NCBI RefSeq assembly: GCF_031882575.1
Contig: NZ_CP134772.1
Location: 5,220,501 to 5,284,500 of the forward strand
Reading direction: 5' to 3'
Source of the DNA: Pseudomonas sp. VD-NE ins
GTDB lineage: Bacteria; Pseudomonadota; Gammaproteobacteria; Pseudomonadales; Pseudomonadaceae
Length of the DNA: 64,000 nucleotides
Of this stretch, positions 26,816 through 37,207 are shown in pieces. Both the position numbers and the translations under genes were made by a program. Each line of letters starts with the position of its first letter. The stretch's first letter is position 1. The notes beneath the pieces are model-generated. The model worked only from the letters and a program-made list of their open reading frames with translations. It was not told the origin of the DNA and searched no databases.

Positions 26816-27484
26816 TTACCTCTTGCGTAATACGTAAACCCGCCACATGGCGTAGAGCGGAATAAAGTCCAGTTGTTCCTGAATCCGAAAACCTGCTTCC
26901 TCGAACTCCTTTTCCACCGTAGCGGCCGGTAACACAAAGCGATTCTGATACTCGCGTTTGTCACGGTTGCGCTCGGCTCGCTGGCGTTTCCAGGCTTTGA
27001 AATTGCCATCGACCCACAACGAAACGATCACACTGTCCCGGGTTACGCGCTCGAATTCGCGCAGAATCGCCCGGCGATGCTCGGCTTCACCGATGTGGTG
27101 GAGCAGACGCATGCAGAAAATGCTGTCGACGGCGTTGTCAGGCAAGGCAATGTCGAAGGCAGATGTGTGCAAGGGTTGTACCCGTTTCACCACATCGGCC
27201 GGTTGCGACTGCATTGCCGTCTTGATCATCGACTCGGAATTGTCCGCGCCGATAATCACCCGGTTGGTCTTTTCGCCCAACAAGGGCCAGAAACGCCCGG
27301 CACCGCAAGGCAGATCCAGCACCAGTCCCGGTTCACCCACCGACGCCAGCGCCTTGCGGGCCATCTGTTCGTCACGCCAATGGGAGAGACGACGTCCAAG
27401 GCTTTCTTTGTGCTTGCGCAGGTATTTCTGCGCGTGTTGATCGTCGTACTTCTCGGAAAAATCGAGTTTGATCGGACCGGCCAT
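26816..27484 (-). CDS. SAM-dependent class I methyltransferase
   Basis: 222 residues from ATG 27484 with AGGAG eight bases upstream (a GTG one codon earlier is too close). Motif I 'LVLDLPCGAGRFWPLL' (about 55-70), motif II acid 'VIIGADNSESM', and 'SIFCMRLLHHIGEAEHRRA' (motif IV-V) are those of Methyltransf_11/25. The C-terminal part ends in a membrane-prone 'LDFIPLYAMWRVYVLRKR'. First gene of the unit methyltransferase-inaA-75aa, located behind colS; the P. putida equivalent lies in the ColR regulon as far as I recall. Confidence 0.82.
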   Translation of the reverse strand: MAGPIKLDFSEKYDDQHAQKYLRKHKESLGRRLSHWRDEQMARKALASVGEPGLVLDLPCGAGRFWPLLGEKTNRVIIGADNSESMIKTAMQSQPADVVKRVQPLHTSAFDIALPDNAVDSIFCMRLLHHIGEAEHRRAILREFERVTRDSVIVSLWVDGNFKAWKRQRAERNRDKREYQNRFVLPAATVEKEFEEAGFRIQEQLDFIPLYAMWRVYVLRKR

Positions 27485-27553
27485 CACCTGGACTCCTGAA
27501 TTGCTGATGTCACCACCTTAAGGAGCGGCGTGTCAGCGTCAGGTCATCCATTT

Positions 27554-27569
27554 GTGAAAAAAATGTCCG
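27554..27569 (-). promoter_or_regulatory. Candidate ColR-binding site upstream of the methyltransferase-inaA unit
   Basis: Read on the minus strand: CGGACATTTTTTTCAC. Against the P. putida ColR consensus as I remember it, YYNASNNYTTTTTCAC, it has one mismatch (G at position 2). It lies about 70 bp upstream of the methyltransferase start. Confidence 0.5.
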
Positions 27570-27645
27570 GTAAACAGACAAATTATTACAGCGTTATACA
27601 GGATTTAGACAGGAAGGAGGGAGTAGCATTGAGCCACTCCGTGCG

Positions 27646-28920
27646 TCAGATTTTGCCCAGATCTACCTCGAAGCGGCAGCCATTGGGCTCCATCGTGCTC
27701 AAGCTGACGGTCCAGCCCTGGTTCTCGCAGATCCGCTGAACCAACGACAATCCCAACCCCAGGCCTTCGCCGCGCTTTTCGCTGCCACGCACGAAGGGCT
27801 CGAACATGGCTTCGCGTTTTTCCTCCGGAATGCCGACACCGGAGTCTTCCACCACAAAGCCGTTGGCAGTGAGTGTCAGGCGAATGAAACCCTTCTCCGT
27901 GTAGTGACAAGCGTTGCGCAACAGGTTGCCCATCACCGCGGTCAACAACGTTGCGTTGTAGCAAGAGGTCGGCGGATTCCCCGGTTCGAACTGCAAGGTC
28001 AGCCCTTTGCTTTCGATCGGCTCACGCCACATGCACAGCAGACTGTCCGCGACTTGAGCGAGATTCTGTTGCGGCGCCGAACCGGCGTCTTCGCGCTGGG
28101 AGCGGGCGAGCATCAGGAAGGTCTGCACCAGTTCGCGCATTTCCTCACTGGCCCGGGCAATGCGCTCGACCTGATTACGCCCACGCTGATCGATGGCCGG
28201 GTTTTCCATCAGCAGCTCGCAGGAGCTGGCCAATACCATCAACGGCGTGCGCAACTCGTGACTGACATCGCTGGTGAACAATCTTTCACGGGTCAGCGCC
28301 TGACGCAGACGTCCCAGCGTGGCATCGAACGCCACCGCCAGTTCGCCGACTTCGTCTGCCGCATAATCCGGCGCCAGCGGCGGTGCCAGCCCGAGTAACT
28401 GGTCGCGATGGCGCACTTGTCGGGCCAAGCGCACCACCGGCGCCATCACCTTGCGCGCGAGCACCCAGCCAAGGAACACCGCCAGCGCCAGACTGAGCAC
28501 GAAGCCCACCAGCACCACGGCAAACAGCACGCGCTCACGCTCTTCGAAATCGCTTTGATCCTGCAGCAGCACATAACGCCGACCGTCGACGATCTCGACC
28601 ATTGCGTGATACGAAAGCTGCTCGCGGAACACTTCATGGAAACCCGCATCGAGGTGACGCAAGTCCTTGGGCAACTCGAAATCACCCGGCCCGCCGCTGA
28701 AATAGAACAACTGGTCCGGTTCCGGGCGATGGCTCCAGTCCGAAACATTGTCCATCAGCAGCAGACGCTGCAGGTCGCCGCCCAGCCCCGCCGAAATCAG
28801 TTTTTCTTCCACCAGGTGCACGGTCGCAACAATGCCCATGGCAAACGCGCCGGCCACCAGTGCGCTCATCAGCGCAAAGGCGATGATGATCCGTTGGGAA
28901 AGGCTTTGCTTAAACTCCAT
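27646..28920 (-). CDS. colS: Sensor histidine kinase ColS
   Basis: 424 residues from ATG 28920 (MEFKQSLSQRIIIAFALMSA). Two membrane helices (about 10-32 and 132-154) enclose a periplasmic domain of about 96 residues containing E126-E127-R128-E129, the ExxE metal-sensing motif known for ColS at exactly these positions. HAMP follows, then the phosphoacceptor 'TSDVSHELRTPLMVLASSCE' and ATPase boxes 'NLLRNACHY' (N), 'VEDSGVGIP' (G1) and 'GEGLGLGLSLVQ' (G2). It senses Zn/Fe(III) excess and keeps envelope integrity. Its start overlaps the colR stop by 11 bp. Confidence 0.95.
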   Translation of the reverse strand: MEFKQSLSQRIIIAFALMSALVAGAFAMGIVATVHLVEEKLISAGLGGDLQRLLLMDNVSDWSHRPEPDQLFYFSGGPGDFELPKDLRHLDAGFHEVFREQLSYHAMVEIVDGRRYVLLQDQSDFEERERVLFAVVLVGFVLSLALAVFLGWVLARKVMAPVVRLARQVRHRDQLLGLAPPLAPDYAADEVGELAVAFDATLGRLRQALTRERLFTSDVSHELRTPLMVLASSCELLMENPAIDQRGRNQVERIARASEEMRELVQTFLMLARSQREDAGSAPQQNLAQVADSLLCMWREPIESKGLTLQFEPGNPPTSCYNATLLTAVMGNLLRNACHYTEKGFIRLTLTANGFVVEDSGVGIPEEKREAMFEPFVRGSEKRGEGLGLGLSLVQRICENQGWTVSLSTMEPNGCRFEVDLGKI

Positions 28921-29593
28921 CGCGGCCCTCGGCCAAGCGATAACCGACGCCATGCACGGTGTGCAGCAGTGGTTTGGCGAACGGTTTGTCGATCACCTGA
29001 CGCAACTGGTGGACGTGGCTGCGAAGGCTGTCGCTGTCCGGGCAATCATCGCCCCACAGCGCTTCTTCGAGAATTTCCCGGCGCAGCACGTGCGGGCTTT
29101 TCTGCATCAACACCGCCAGCAACTTGAGGCCGACCGGGTTGAGTTTCAGCAGTTTGCCTTCGCGGGTAACCTCCAGCGTGTCGAGGTCGTAGCTCAGATC
29201 ACCGACCTGCAACGACCGGCGTCCGCCACCCTGGGTGCGGCGCATCACCGCTTCGACACGCGCGGCCAGTTCCGACAGGGCGAACGGTTTGACCAGGTAA
29301 TCGTCAGCCCCGGACTTGAAGCCCTGCAAGCGGTCGTCGAGTTGATCGCGGGCAGTGAGCATGATCACCGGCGTGTCACGACGGGCGTCTTCACGCAGGC
29401 GTTTGCACAGGGTGTAGCCATCGATGCCGGGCAGCATGATGTCGAGCACGATCAGGTCGTAATGCTCGGTGGCGGCCAGATGCAGGCCTGACAGACCATC
29501 CTGGGCGCAATCGACGGTATAGCCTTTGAGCCCCAGGTAATCGGCCAGATTGGCGAGGATATCGCGGTTGTCTTCAACCAATAGAATTCGCAT
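28910..29593 (-). CDS. colR: OmpR-family response regulator ColR
   Basis: 227 residues from ATG 29593 with GGAGGAG upstream. Receiver: 'MRILLVEDNRDILANLADYL', phosphoacceptor in 'LIVLDIMLPGIDGYTLC' (Asp about 51), Thr in 'VIMLTARDQLDDRL', Lys in 'YLVKPFALSEL'. DNA-binding winged helix in the C-terminal half ('LKLNPVGLKLLAVLMQKSPH', 'LRSHVHQLRQVIDKPF'). First gene of colR-colS, divergent from the LTA-synthase-like gene at 29796. Confidence 0.95.
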   Translation of the reverse strand: MRILLVEDNRDILANLADYLGLKGYTVDCAQDGLSGLHLAATEHYDLIVLDIMLPGIDGYTLCKRLREDARRDTPVIMLTARDQLDDRLQGFKSGADDYLVKPFALSELAARVEAVMRRTQGGGRRSLQVGDLSYDLDTLEVTREGKLLKLNPVGLKLLAVLMQKSPHVLRREILEEALWGDDCPDSDSLRSHVHQLRQVIDKPFAKPLLHTVHGVGYRLAEGRDGV

Positions 29594-29709
29594 GGGCACT
29601 CCTCCGTACACAGTAACGGCCGTCATGGCTCGCGCAGCTTAAGGCCATCGCCAGCTCAGAGCTAGGGCTGAAAGCCTCGTAAATCAACTCTCTCAAGCAA
29701 ATTCAAAGC

Positions 29710-29725
29710 TTAACGAGTTTTTCAC
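29710..29725 (+). promoter_or_regulatory. Candidate ColR-binding site upstream of the sulfatase gene
   Basis: TTAACGAGTTTTTCAC fits the remembered ColR consensus YYNASNNYTTTTTCAC with one mismatch (G at position 8). It lies 70 bp before the start of the gene at 29796, oriented towards it, in the divergent region with colR. Confidence 0.5.
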
Positions 29726-29795
29726 TATTGGTTCACAACCTGACTACAGTGACAACGCGAGACTCTCGCGCCATTAGATATAAGGAATGTAGACA

Positions 29796-31745
29796 ATGGA
29801 CTTTTTCAAGACGGCGCCCATGCGCCTTCTGCTGTTGGTCACTGGCGTCTGGCTGGTGCTGTTCTTCCTGACCCGAACCGTCCTGCTGCTGACTCACCTT
29901 GATGAGGCCGGCGGCATTGCGCTTTCCGTCTTCGGCATCGGTCTGTTGTATGACCTGGGTTTCCTCGCCTACGCCGCATTGCCAATGGGCCTGTACCTGT
30001 TGCTGTGCCCGCCGGCGCTGTGGCGCCGTCGTGGTCATCGCTGGTTCCTGCAAGGGCTGCTGACCGTCAGCCTGTTCGCCATGCTGTTCGTTTCGGTGGC
30101 CGAGTGGCTGTTCTGGGACGAGTTCGGTGTGCGCTTCAATTTCATCGCCGTCGACTATCTGGTGTATTCCGACGAAGTACTGAACAACGTGCTGGAGTCG
30201 TATCCGATCGGTACGCTGCTGAGCATTCTCGCGCTACTGGCCGTTGCTCTCAGCTTCGCCCTGCGCAAGCCGTTCAATGCGGCGCTGGACGCTCCGCTGC
30301 CGCCGTCGCGTGGGCGTTTGCTCAATGCGCTGGCGTTGCTGGTGGTCGCCGGTCTGAGCCTGCAACTGCTCAGCCAGGATGCGCCACGTGCTCAGGGTGG
30401 CAATGCCTACCAGAACGAACTGGCCAGCAATGGCCCGTATCAGTTCTTCGCCGCGTTCCGGAACAACGAACTGGACTACACGCAGTTTTACGGCAGCCTG
30501 GCGCCGGAAAAAGTCGCCCAACAGATTCGTGCTGAACTGAATGAACCCAATGCACAGTTCATTGGCAAGGACCCGCAAGACATCCGCCGGATGATCGACA
30601 ACCCCGGCACCCCGCGCACACCAAACATCGTGCTGGTCACCATCGAAAGCCTCAGCGCCAAATACCTGGGCAGCAATGGCGACGAGCGTAACCTGACACC
30701 GAATCTGGATGCCTTGCGCAAACAGAGCCTGTACTTCAGCAACTTCTACGCCACCGGAACGCGTACCGACCGAGGCCTGGAAGCCATCACCCTGGCCATT
30801 CCACCGACTCCGGGGCGTTCGATCGTCAAGCGCATCGGCCGCGAAAGCGGTTTCGCCAGCCTTGGCCAGCAACTCAGTGCGGTGGGTTACGACAGCGTGT
30901 TTGTCTACGGCGGACGCGGTTACTTTGACAACATGAACGCGTTTTTCAGTGGCAATGGTTACCGCGTGGTCGATCAGAGCAGCGTTGACGAAGCCGAGAT
31001 TCACTTCAAGAACGCCTGGGGCATGGCCGATGAGGATCTTTACAAGCAGACGTTGAAGCTGGCCGATGCGGATTACGCCAAACAACAGCCGTTCTTGCTG
31101 CAGTTGATGACCACCTCCAACCATCGCCCCTACACCTACCCGGACGACCGGATCGACATCAAATCCGGTAACGGTCGTGATGGCGCGGTGAAATACACCG
31201 ACTACGCGATTGGCCAGTTCCTTGAGCAGGCACGGCAGAAACCGTGGTTCGACAACACGATCTTCATCTTCGTCGCCGACCACACGGCAGGCAGCGCCGG
31301 CAAAGAAGATTTGCCGATTACCAATTACCAGATTCCGCTGTTTATCTATGCGCCGAAACTGGTCGAGCCGCGTGAAAGTGGCCAACTGGCCAGCCAGATC
31401 GACCTTGCGCCGACGCTGCTGGGCTTGTTGAACATGGATTACCAATCGACGTTCTTCGGTCGCAATCTGTTGCAGGACAACCCGCTGCCACCGCGTGTCG
31501 TGGTCGGCAACTACCAGCATCTAGGCCTGTTCGACGGCAAGGATCTGGCGATTCTCAGCCCCCGCCAGGGCTTGCGTCGACATGACGATGCGCTGACCGA
31601 AAGTCGTGAATCCCGAGTGACCAGTGATGACCCACTGATCAGCCGCGCGATCACTTATTACCAAACCGCCAGTTATGGCTTCAAGCAACAGCTGCTTGCC
31701 TGGAAAACACCCAAGGAGGGTGCTCCGCAAGTCAGCGAACGTTAA
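29796..31745 (+). CDS. LTA-synthase-like membrane sulfatase/phosphotransferase
   Basis: 649 residues. Five N-terminal transmembrane helices (to about residue 190) precede a periplasmic alkaline-phosphatase-fold domain: metal Glu in 'NIVLVTIESLSAKYLG' (about 270), nucleophile Thr in 'YATGTRTDRGLEAITLAIPP' (about 320), 'TSNHRPYTYPDDRID' and 'FVADHTAGSAGKEDLPITNY' (metal Asp/His). These are the residues of LtaS-type and opgB-type enzymes that move phosphoglycerol or phosphoethanolamine groups. A glucan- or lipid-modifying role is inferred. Divergent from colR, with a ColR-like site before it. Confidence 0.85.
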   Translation: MDFFKTAPMRLLLLVTGVWLVLFFLTRTVLLLTHLDEAGGIALSVFGIGLLYDLGFLAYAALPMGLYLLLCPPALWRRRGHRWFLQGLLTVSLFAMLFVSVAEWLFWDEFGVRFNFIAVDYLVYSDEVLNNVLESYPIGTLLSILALLAVALSFALRKPFNAALDAPLPPSRGRLLNALALLVVAGLSLQLLSQDAPRAQGGNAYQNELASNGPYQFFAAFRNNELDYTQFYGSLAPEKVAQQIRAELNEPNAQFIGKDPQDIRRMIDNPGTPRTPNIVLVTIESLSAKYLGSNGDERNLTPNLDALRKQSLYFSNFYATGTRTDRGLEAITLAIPPTPGRSIVKRIGRESGFASLGQQLSAVGYDSVFVYGGRGYFDNMNAFFSGNGYRVVDQSSVDEAEIHFKNAWGMADEDLYKQTLKLADADYAKQQPFLLQLMTTSNHRPYTYPDDRIDIKSGNGRDGAVKYTDYAIGQFLEQARQKPWFDNTIFIFVADHTAGSAGKEDLPITNYQIPLFIYAPKLVEPRESGQLASQIDLAPTLLGLLNMDYQSTFFGRNLLQDNPLPPRVVVGNYQHLGLFDGKDLAILSPRQGLRRHDDALTESRESRVTSDDPLISRAITYYQTASYGFKQQLLAWKTPKEGAPQVSER

Positions 31746-31751
31746 TCGAAG

Positions 31752-31785
31752 CGCCCCGGGCTGATGCCCCGGGGCGTTTTCTTTT
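31752..31785 (+). terminator. Factor-independent terminator after the sulfatase gene
   Basis: CGCCCCGGG, a 7-base loop, CCCGGGGCG and then TTTTCTTTT. It lies only 15 bases before the start of the PAP2 gene, so PAP2 is either read through or has a promoter hidden upstream. Confidence 0.8.
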
Positions 31786-31799
31786 ATTCAGGAACCAAC

Positions 31800-32543
31800 A
31801 TGTCATCAAATGTTGTACGCCCCACTCCTCGCCCGATGAATCTTTGGCTGTATCTGGGAATCCCCGTCGTTGCAGCGATCTCTCTGATCCTGCTGGAAAT
31901 GACCGATCTGGACATGGTGCTGGCGCGGTTGTTCTATGACCCGGTTGCGGGCGACTTCATTGGCCGCCACAGTTTTTTCCTGGAAGACATCCTTCACGAT
32001 CGCGCCAAACAGGTGGTGATCGCGTTCTCGGTGTTTGCGGTATTGGGTTTTCTCGGCTCGTTTTTCCTCGCCAGACTCAAACCGTTCAAGCGAGAACTGG
32101 GTTGCCTGGTGCTTTCGCTGGGCCTGGCAACATCGTTCGTCACTCCGGTCAAAGCCGTGACCGCCGTGCAGTGCCCGTGGAGCCTGGAGCAATTTGGCGG
32201 CCATGAAACCTACAGCAAACTGATGGAACATCGCCCACAGACCGACAAACCAGGCCGTTGCTGGCCGGGTGGTCATGCGGCGACGGGGTTCACTCTGTTT
32301 GCACTGTTCTTTGTCCTGCGTGATCGCCGCCCGCGTCTGGCGCGTCAGGCGTTTATCTTCGCCTTTGCCTTGGGCTCGGTGTTTTCGATCAGCCGGATGA
32401 TGCAGGGCGCGCACTTCTTCTCGCACAACGTATGGACGGCGATTTTCTGCTGGCTGATTTGCTTGGGGTCTTATTACTGGGTGCTATATCGCCCGGCGGT
32501 AAAAACCGAGGCCGTGGTCAAGGCACAACCGGTCAGCGCCTGA
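31800..32543 (+). CDS. PAP2-family membrane phosphatase
   Basis: 247 residues from ATG 31800 (AGGAA upstream). Six membrane helices. Of the acid-phosphatase motifs, 'CWPGGHAATGFTLFALFF' (C2, PGGH for PSGH) and 'SRMMQGAHFFSHNVWTA' (C3, SRxxxxxH...) are clear; the C1 motif KxxxxxxRP is represented only by 'KAVTAVQCPWSLEQFGG'. This type is common in Pseudomonas and resembles lipid A or undecaprenyl-phosphate phosphatases. It is placed next to the sulfatase and colRS, in line with envelope remodelling. Confidence 0.85.
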   Translation: MSSNVVRPTPRPMNLWLYLGIPVVAAISLILLEMTDLDMVLARLFYDPVAGDFIGRHSFFLEDILHDRAKQVVIAFSVFAVLGFLGSFFLARLKPFKRELGCLVLSLGLATSFVTPVKAVTAVQCPWSLEQFGGHETYSKLMEHRPQTDKPGRCWPGGHAATGFTLFALFFVLRDRRPRLARQAFIFAFALGSVFSISRMMQGAHFFSHNVWTAIFCWLICLGSYYWVLYRPAVKTEAVVKAQPVSA

Positions 32544-32550
32544 TCTGACG

Positions 32551-32642
32551 CCATCGCTGGCAAGCCAGCTCCCACAGGGTTGGTGCCGAGCACACATTTT
32601 GTGAACGCCCGAATCACTGTGGGAGCTGGCTTGCCAGCGATG
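32551..32642. repeat. REP doublet (CCATCGCTGGCAAGCCAGCT family)
   Basis: CCATCGCTGGCAAGCCAGCT and the inverse ending GGCTTGCCAGCGATG, about 40 bp apart; second copy of the 17451 family. Confidence 0.85.
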
Positions 32643-32684
32643 AACGATTACTCGGACTTGCGCCAACACTAAATCAAAGGCAAT

Positions 32685-32718
32685 AAAAAACCCCGCTGAC
32701 TTTCGTCAGCGGGGTTTT
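32685..32718. terminator. groL terminator (bidirectional)
   Basis: AAAAAACCCCGCTGAC TTTC GTCAGCGGGGTTTT: a 10-bp perfect stem; the A run serves as the U tract for the minus-strand groESL transcript. Confidence 0.9.
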
Positions 32719-32740
32719 GCGTTACAGGGGTAAGGCTGGC

Positions 32741-34399
<1,659 letters not shown>

Positions 34400-34437
34400 T
34401 TAAATACTTTGTAGTAGCGGGAAAATGAACGGGGGTA

Positions 34438-34731
34438 TCAGCCTTCGATAACAGCGAGGATTTCGTTCTCGCTCATTACCAGCAGGTCTTCGCCGTCGAC
34501 TTTCACAGTGTTGCTGCCGGAGTAAGGACCGAACACAACCTTGTCGCCTTCTTTAACGGACAGTGCGCGCACTTCGCCGTTTTCCAGAGCTTTGCCCGGG
34601 CCTACAGCGAGAATCACACCGTGGTTGGCTTTTTCAGCAGCCGAACCTGGCAGGACGATACCGCCAGCGGTTTTCTTTTCTTCTTCGCTGCGACGGATTA
34701 CGACGCGGTCATGCAGAGGACGAAGCTTCAT
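34438..34731 (-). CDS. groS: 10-kDa co-chaperonin GroES
   Basis: 97 residues: [20 protein letters not shown], then the mobile loop '[18 protein letters not shown]' that contacts GroEL, '[20 protein letters not shown]', and '[14 protein letters not shown]' at the end. It forms the heptameric lid of the chaperonin. A heat-shock-like promoter lies about 140 bp upstream. Confidence 0.99.
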   Translation of the reverse strand: MKLRPLHDRVVIRRSEEEKKTAGGIVLPGSAAEKANHGVILAVGPGKALENGEVRALSVKEGDKVVFGPYSGSNTVKVDGEDLLVMSENEILAVIEG

Positions 34732-34873
34732 TGTCGATCTCTCCTAATTGTGGTTTTCATCGGCCGGTGTAGTCCCGGCGGGTTTAACAAATCCGGCCTG
34801 CGCCGGTTGCGGTTCGTCAAGCGAGCCGCGGAAGTCTGACTGGCTCAAATGCCAGAAACCTTTCGGTGACCGA

Positions 34874-34909
34874 TACATAAGGGCGCATAAGCTTATTACA
34901 AGGGCGAGG
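34874..34909 (-). promoter_or_regulatory. Candidate sigma32 promoter for groESL
   Basis: Minus strand: CCTCGCCCTTGTAA, a 12-base gap, then CCCTTATGTA. The -35 part matches the heat-shock consensus (TCNCCCTTGAA) except one base; the -10 part resembles CCCCATTTA loosely. The location upstream of groES is as expected. No CIRCE element is seen. Confidence 0.45.
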
Positions 34910-34956
34910 CGAAAAATTTTTCACCGATATGTTGCACAAAAGCAGCCCATAAACGA

Positions 34957-34980
34957 ACACGGCACCCGAAGGTGCCGTGT
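34957..34980 (-). terminator. Hairpin after fxsA
   Basis: ACACGGCACC CGAA GGTGCCGTGT: a perfect 10-bp stem with a GNRA-like loop, 12 bases after the fxsA stop on the minus strand. The U tract is weak. Confidence 0.6.
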
Positions 34981-34991
34981 CGATGCAGATG

Positions 34992-35471
34992 TTACTTGGA
35001 GTCGCGATGTTCGAACTCGCCTTCGATCACATCACCCTCACGGCCCAAGGGCTGGCGCGGTGCAGGACCGCCACGGGGTTGCAGATCATCGGCAAACGCA
35101 CGCTGGCGCATGGCCTGTTCTTCGGCGCGTTGGCGCATCTTGTTCGCCAGCAGCCGACGCGTGAACGGCAGCAGCATGACCAGACCGACCACGTCGCTGA
35201 TGAAGCCCGGCAGGATCAACAGGCCACCGGCCAATGCCAGCATCAAACCTTCCAGCATGGTTTGTGCGGGCAGTTCGCCGCGGTTCAGGCTTTCACGGGC
35301 ACGCAATGCAGTGGCCAGACCGGCGACGCGCAGCACAAACACACCGAACATCGAGCCGAGAATGATCAGCAGCAGGGCCGGGAAAAACCCGATAGCCCCT
35401 GCCACTTTGACGAATACGAACAGCTCCAGCACCGGAAACAGCAGAAAGAGCAACAGAAAAGGGCGCATCAA
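34992..35471 (-). CDS. fxsA: FxsA-family cytoplasmic membrane protein
   Basis: 159 residues. Three to four membrane helices in the first 110 residues: 'RPFLLLFLLFPVLELFVFVK', 'IGFFPALLLIILGSMFGVFV', 'LALAGGLLILPGFISDVVGL', then a hydrophilic, Arg/Glu/Gln-rich tail. 'LPGFISDVVGLVMLLPFTR' is the family signature. FxsA (suppressor of F exclusion of phage T7) neighbours groESL in many gammaproteobacteria; its function is unknown. Confidence 0.92.
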   Translation of the reverse strand: MMRPFLLLFLLFPVLELFVFVKVAGAIGFFPALLLIILGSMFGVFVLRVAGLATALRARESLNRGELPAQTMLEGLMLALAGGLLILPGFISDVVGLVMLLPFTRRLLANKMRQRAEEQAMRQRAFADDLQPRGGPAPRQPLGREGDVIEGEFEHRDSK

Positions 35472-35533
35472 AGTTTCCTCAACGCAAGAAATGCCTTGCA
35501 GTAAGCCTTAGATGACGTCGCCCTTTCGTGAAT

Positions 35534-36265
35534 TCAAGCGTCGACCACTGCATTTTTTGGCCAGACCTGCGCGTGAGCCAATGAAACCAAGGCTTCGCGC
35601 ACTTGTGTCGGCGTATGACAAGGGGCTTGAAACGGCAACCAGTACAGCGCCTGACCGATGCGCAGGTGCATGCCTTCGGTGTCGATCCCGGCCAGTTGCG
35701 CCGGCGCGGTTTTCGGCAGACCGGCGAGGTCGACGTAGTGCGCGATGGCTTTGGCGTGGTCGCTGTTCATGTGCTCGACCATGCTGATTTCAGCCTTGCC
35801 GGCGAACGGGTTGGCCAGGGTCAGTTGATCAACCCAGTGGATCGCGCCGAAACCGCCGATGTAGCGGTGACGCACCGGGGTCAGCACCCAGAAATCGAAA
35901 TCGTGGGCCTTGTGGTAATTCTGCGAATCCGGGAAATAACGGTAGTAACGCTCGGCGGCAGCTTCTATCGCAGCAGCGTCTTCAAGCTTTTGCGCTTCGG
36001 CCAGATAGGTCAGGCGACCAACGGCTTGCACATCATCGGCCTCGCGCTCACCGACGAGCAGCGAGCATTTCGGGTCTTTTTGCAGGTTGTGGGTATGCTG
36101 GGCGATGCGGCTGATCAGGATCAGCGGCCGGCCCTGCTCGTCCAGGCAGTACGGCACCACAGAGCCAAAGGGAAAACCGGGCATCGATTTGGAGTGGGTC
36201 GACAGCACTCCACGGTATTCCTTGAGAAGCAATTCTCGGGCATTCTTGGCCACTTCAACGCTCAA
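35534..36265 (-). CDS. HugZ-family haem utilisation protein (FMN-binding split barrel)
   Basis: 243 residues from a TTG at 36265, preceded by AAGGAG at good spacing; no ATG gives a full domain. The N-terminal pyridoxamine-phosphate-oxidase-like barrel ('[20 protein letters not shown]', '[20 protein letters not shown]', '[13 protein letters not shown]') is followed by a DUF2470 C-terminal part with '[16 protein letters not shown]'. HugZ members bind or degrade haem and include haem oxygenases. Single gene, divergent from the SDR at 36430. PAO1 PA4388 by position. Confidence 0.85.
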   Translation of the reverse strand: MSVEVAKNARELLLKEYRGVLSTHSKSMPGFPFGSVVPYCLDEQGRPLILISRIAQHTHNLQKDPKCSLLVGEREADDVQAVGRLTYLAEAQKLEDAAAIEAAAERYYRYFPDSQNYHKAHDFDFWVLTPVRHRYIGGFGAIHWVDQLTLANPFAGKAEISMVEHMNSDHAKAIAHYVDLAGLPKTAPAQLAGIDTEGMHLRIGQALYWLPFQAPCHTPTQVREALVSLAHAQVWPKNAVVDA

Positions 36266-36429
36266 TTTATGACTCCTTAAATAGAATCCGTCGAAAAAAC
36301 GGACGGGCGCCCGGGATCAAGTCCCAGTCACGCCAGCGGGCAATTCTCATGTGCAACCCAGCCACGGCCGGTGCAGATCGGGAGTCGCTGAAAACAAAAA
36401 CTACTCAGACCTGCTATCGGGGCATGCGA

Positions 36430-37188
36430 ATGCAACTCAACGACAAAGTAATCATTATCACTGGCGGTTGCCAGGGTTTGGGCCGCTCGATGGCCGAGTA
36501 TTTCGCCAGCAAAGGCGCGAAGCTCGCGCTGGTCGACCTCAATCAGGAAAAGCTCGACGACACGGTCGCGGCCTGCAAGGCCAAAGGCGTCGAGGCGCGC
36601 AGCTATCTGTGCAACGTCGCCAATGAAGAGCAGGTCGAGCACATGGTCGCCCAGGTCGCCGCCGATTTCGGCGCGATCCACGGTTTGATCAACAACGCCG
36701 GGATCCTCCGTGATGGCCTGCTGTTGAAGGTCAAGGACGGCGAAATGACCAAGATGAGTCTGGCCCAATGGCAGGCCGTCATCGACGTCAACCTGACCGG
36801 CGTGTTCCTCTGCACCCGTGAAGTGGCGGCGAAAATGGTCGAGCTGAAGACCAGCGGCGCGATCATCAACATTTCGTCGATCTCGCGTGCCGGCAACGTT
36901 GGCCAGACCAACTATTCGGCAGCCAAGGCCGGTGTTGCTGCAGCGACAGTGACCTGGGCCAAAGAGCTGGCGCGTTACGGCATTCGTGTCGCGGGGATTG
37001 CGCCGGGCTTCATCGAGACCGAGATGACCCTGGGCATGAAACCGGAAGCGCTGGAGAAGATGACCTCGGGTATTCCGCTCAAGCGCATGGGCAAGCCGGA
37101 AGAGATCGCCCATTCGGCGGCTTACATCTTCGAGAACAACTATTACACCGGGCGGATTCTGGAGATGGATGGCGGCTTGCGGATCTAA
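36430..37188 (+). CDS. SDR-family oxidoreductase (FabG-like)
   Basis: 252 residues from ATG 36430 ([20 protein letters not shown]); the ATG at 36424 is an alternative. Classical [13 protein letters not shown] cofactor motif (TGxxxGxG), 'NNAG' ([10 protein letters not shown]), catalytic Ser in '[12 protein letters not shown]', and '[10 protein letters not shown]' with Tyr/Lys, then '[10 protein letters not shown]'. It fits the 3-oxoacyl-ACP reductase-like branch. Substrate unknown. PAO1 PA4389 by position. A variant REP doublet follows. Confidence 0.88.
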   Translation: MQLNDKVIIITGGCQGLGRSMAEYFASKGAKLALVDLNQEKLDDTVAACKAKGVEARSYLCNVANEEQVEHMVAQVAADFGAIHGLINNAGILRDGLLLKVKDGEMTKMSLAQWQAVIDVNLTGVFLCTREVAAKMVELKTSGAIINISSISRAGNVGQTNYSAAKAGVAAATVTWAKELARYGIRVAGIAPGFIETEMTLGMKPEALEKMTSGIPLKRMGKPEEIAHSAAYIFENNYYTGRILEMDGGLRI

Positions 37189-37207
37189 GCCACACCGCAA
37201 AACCAAA

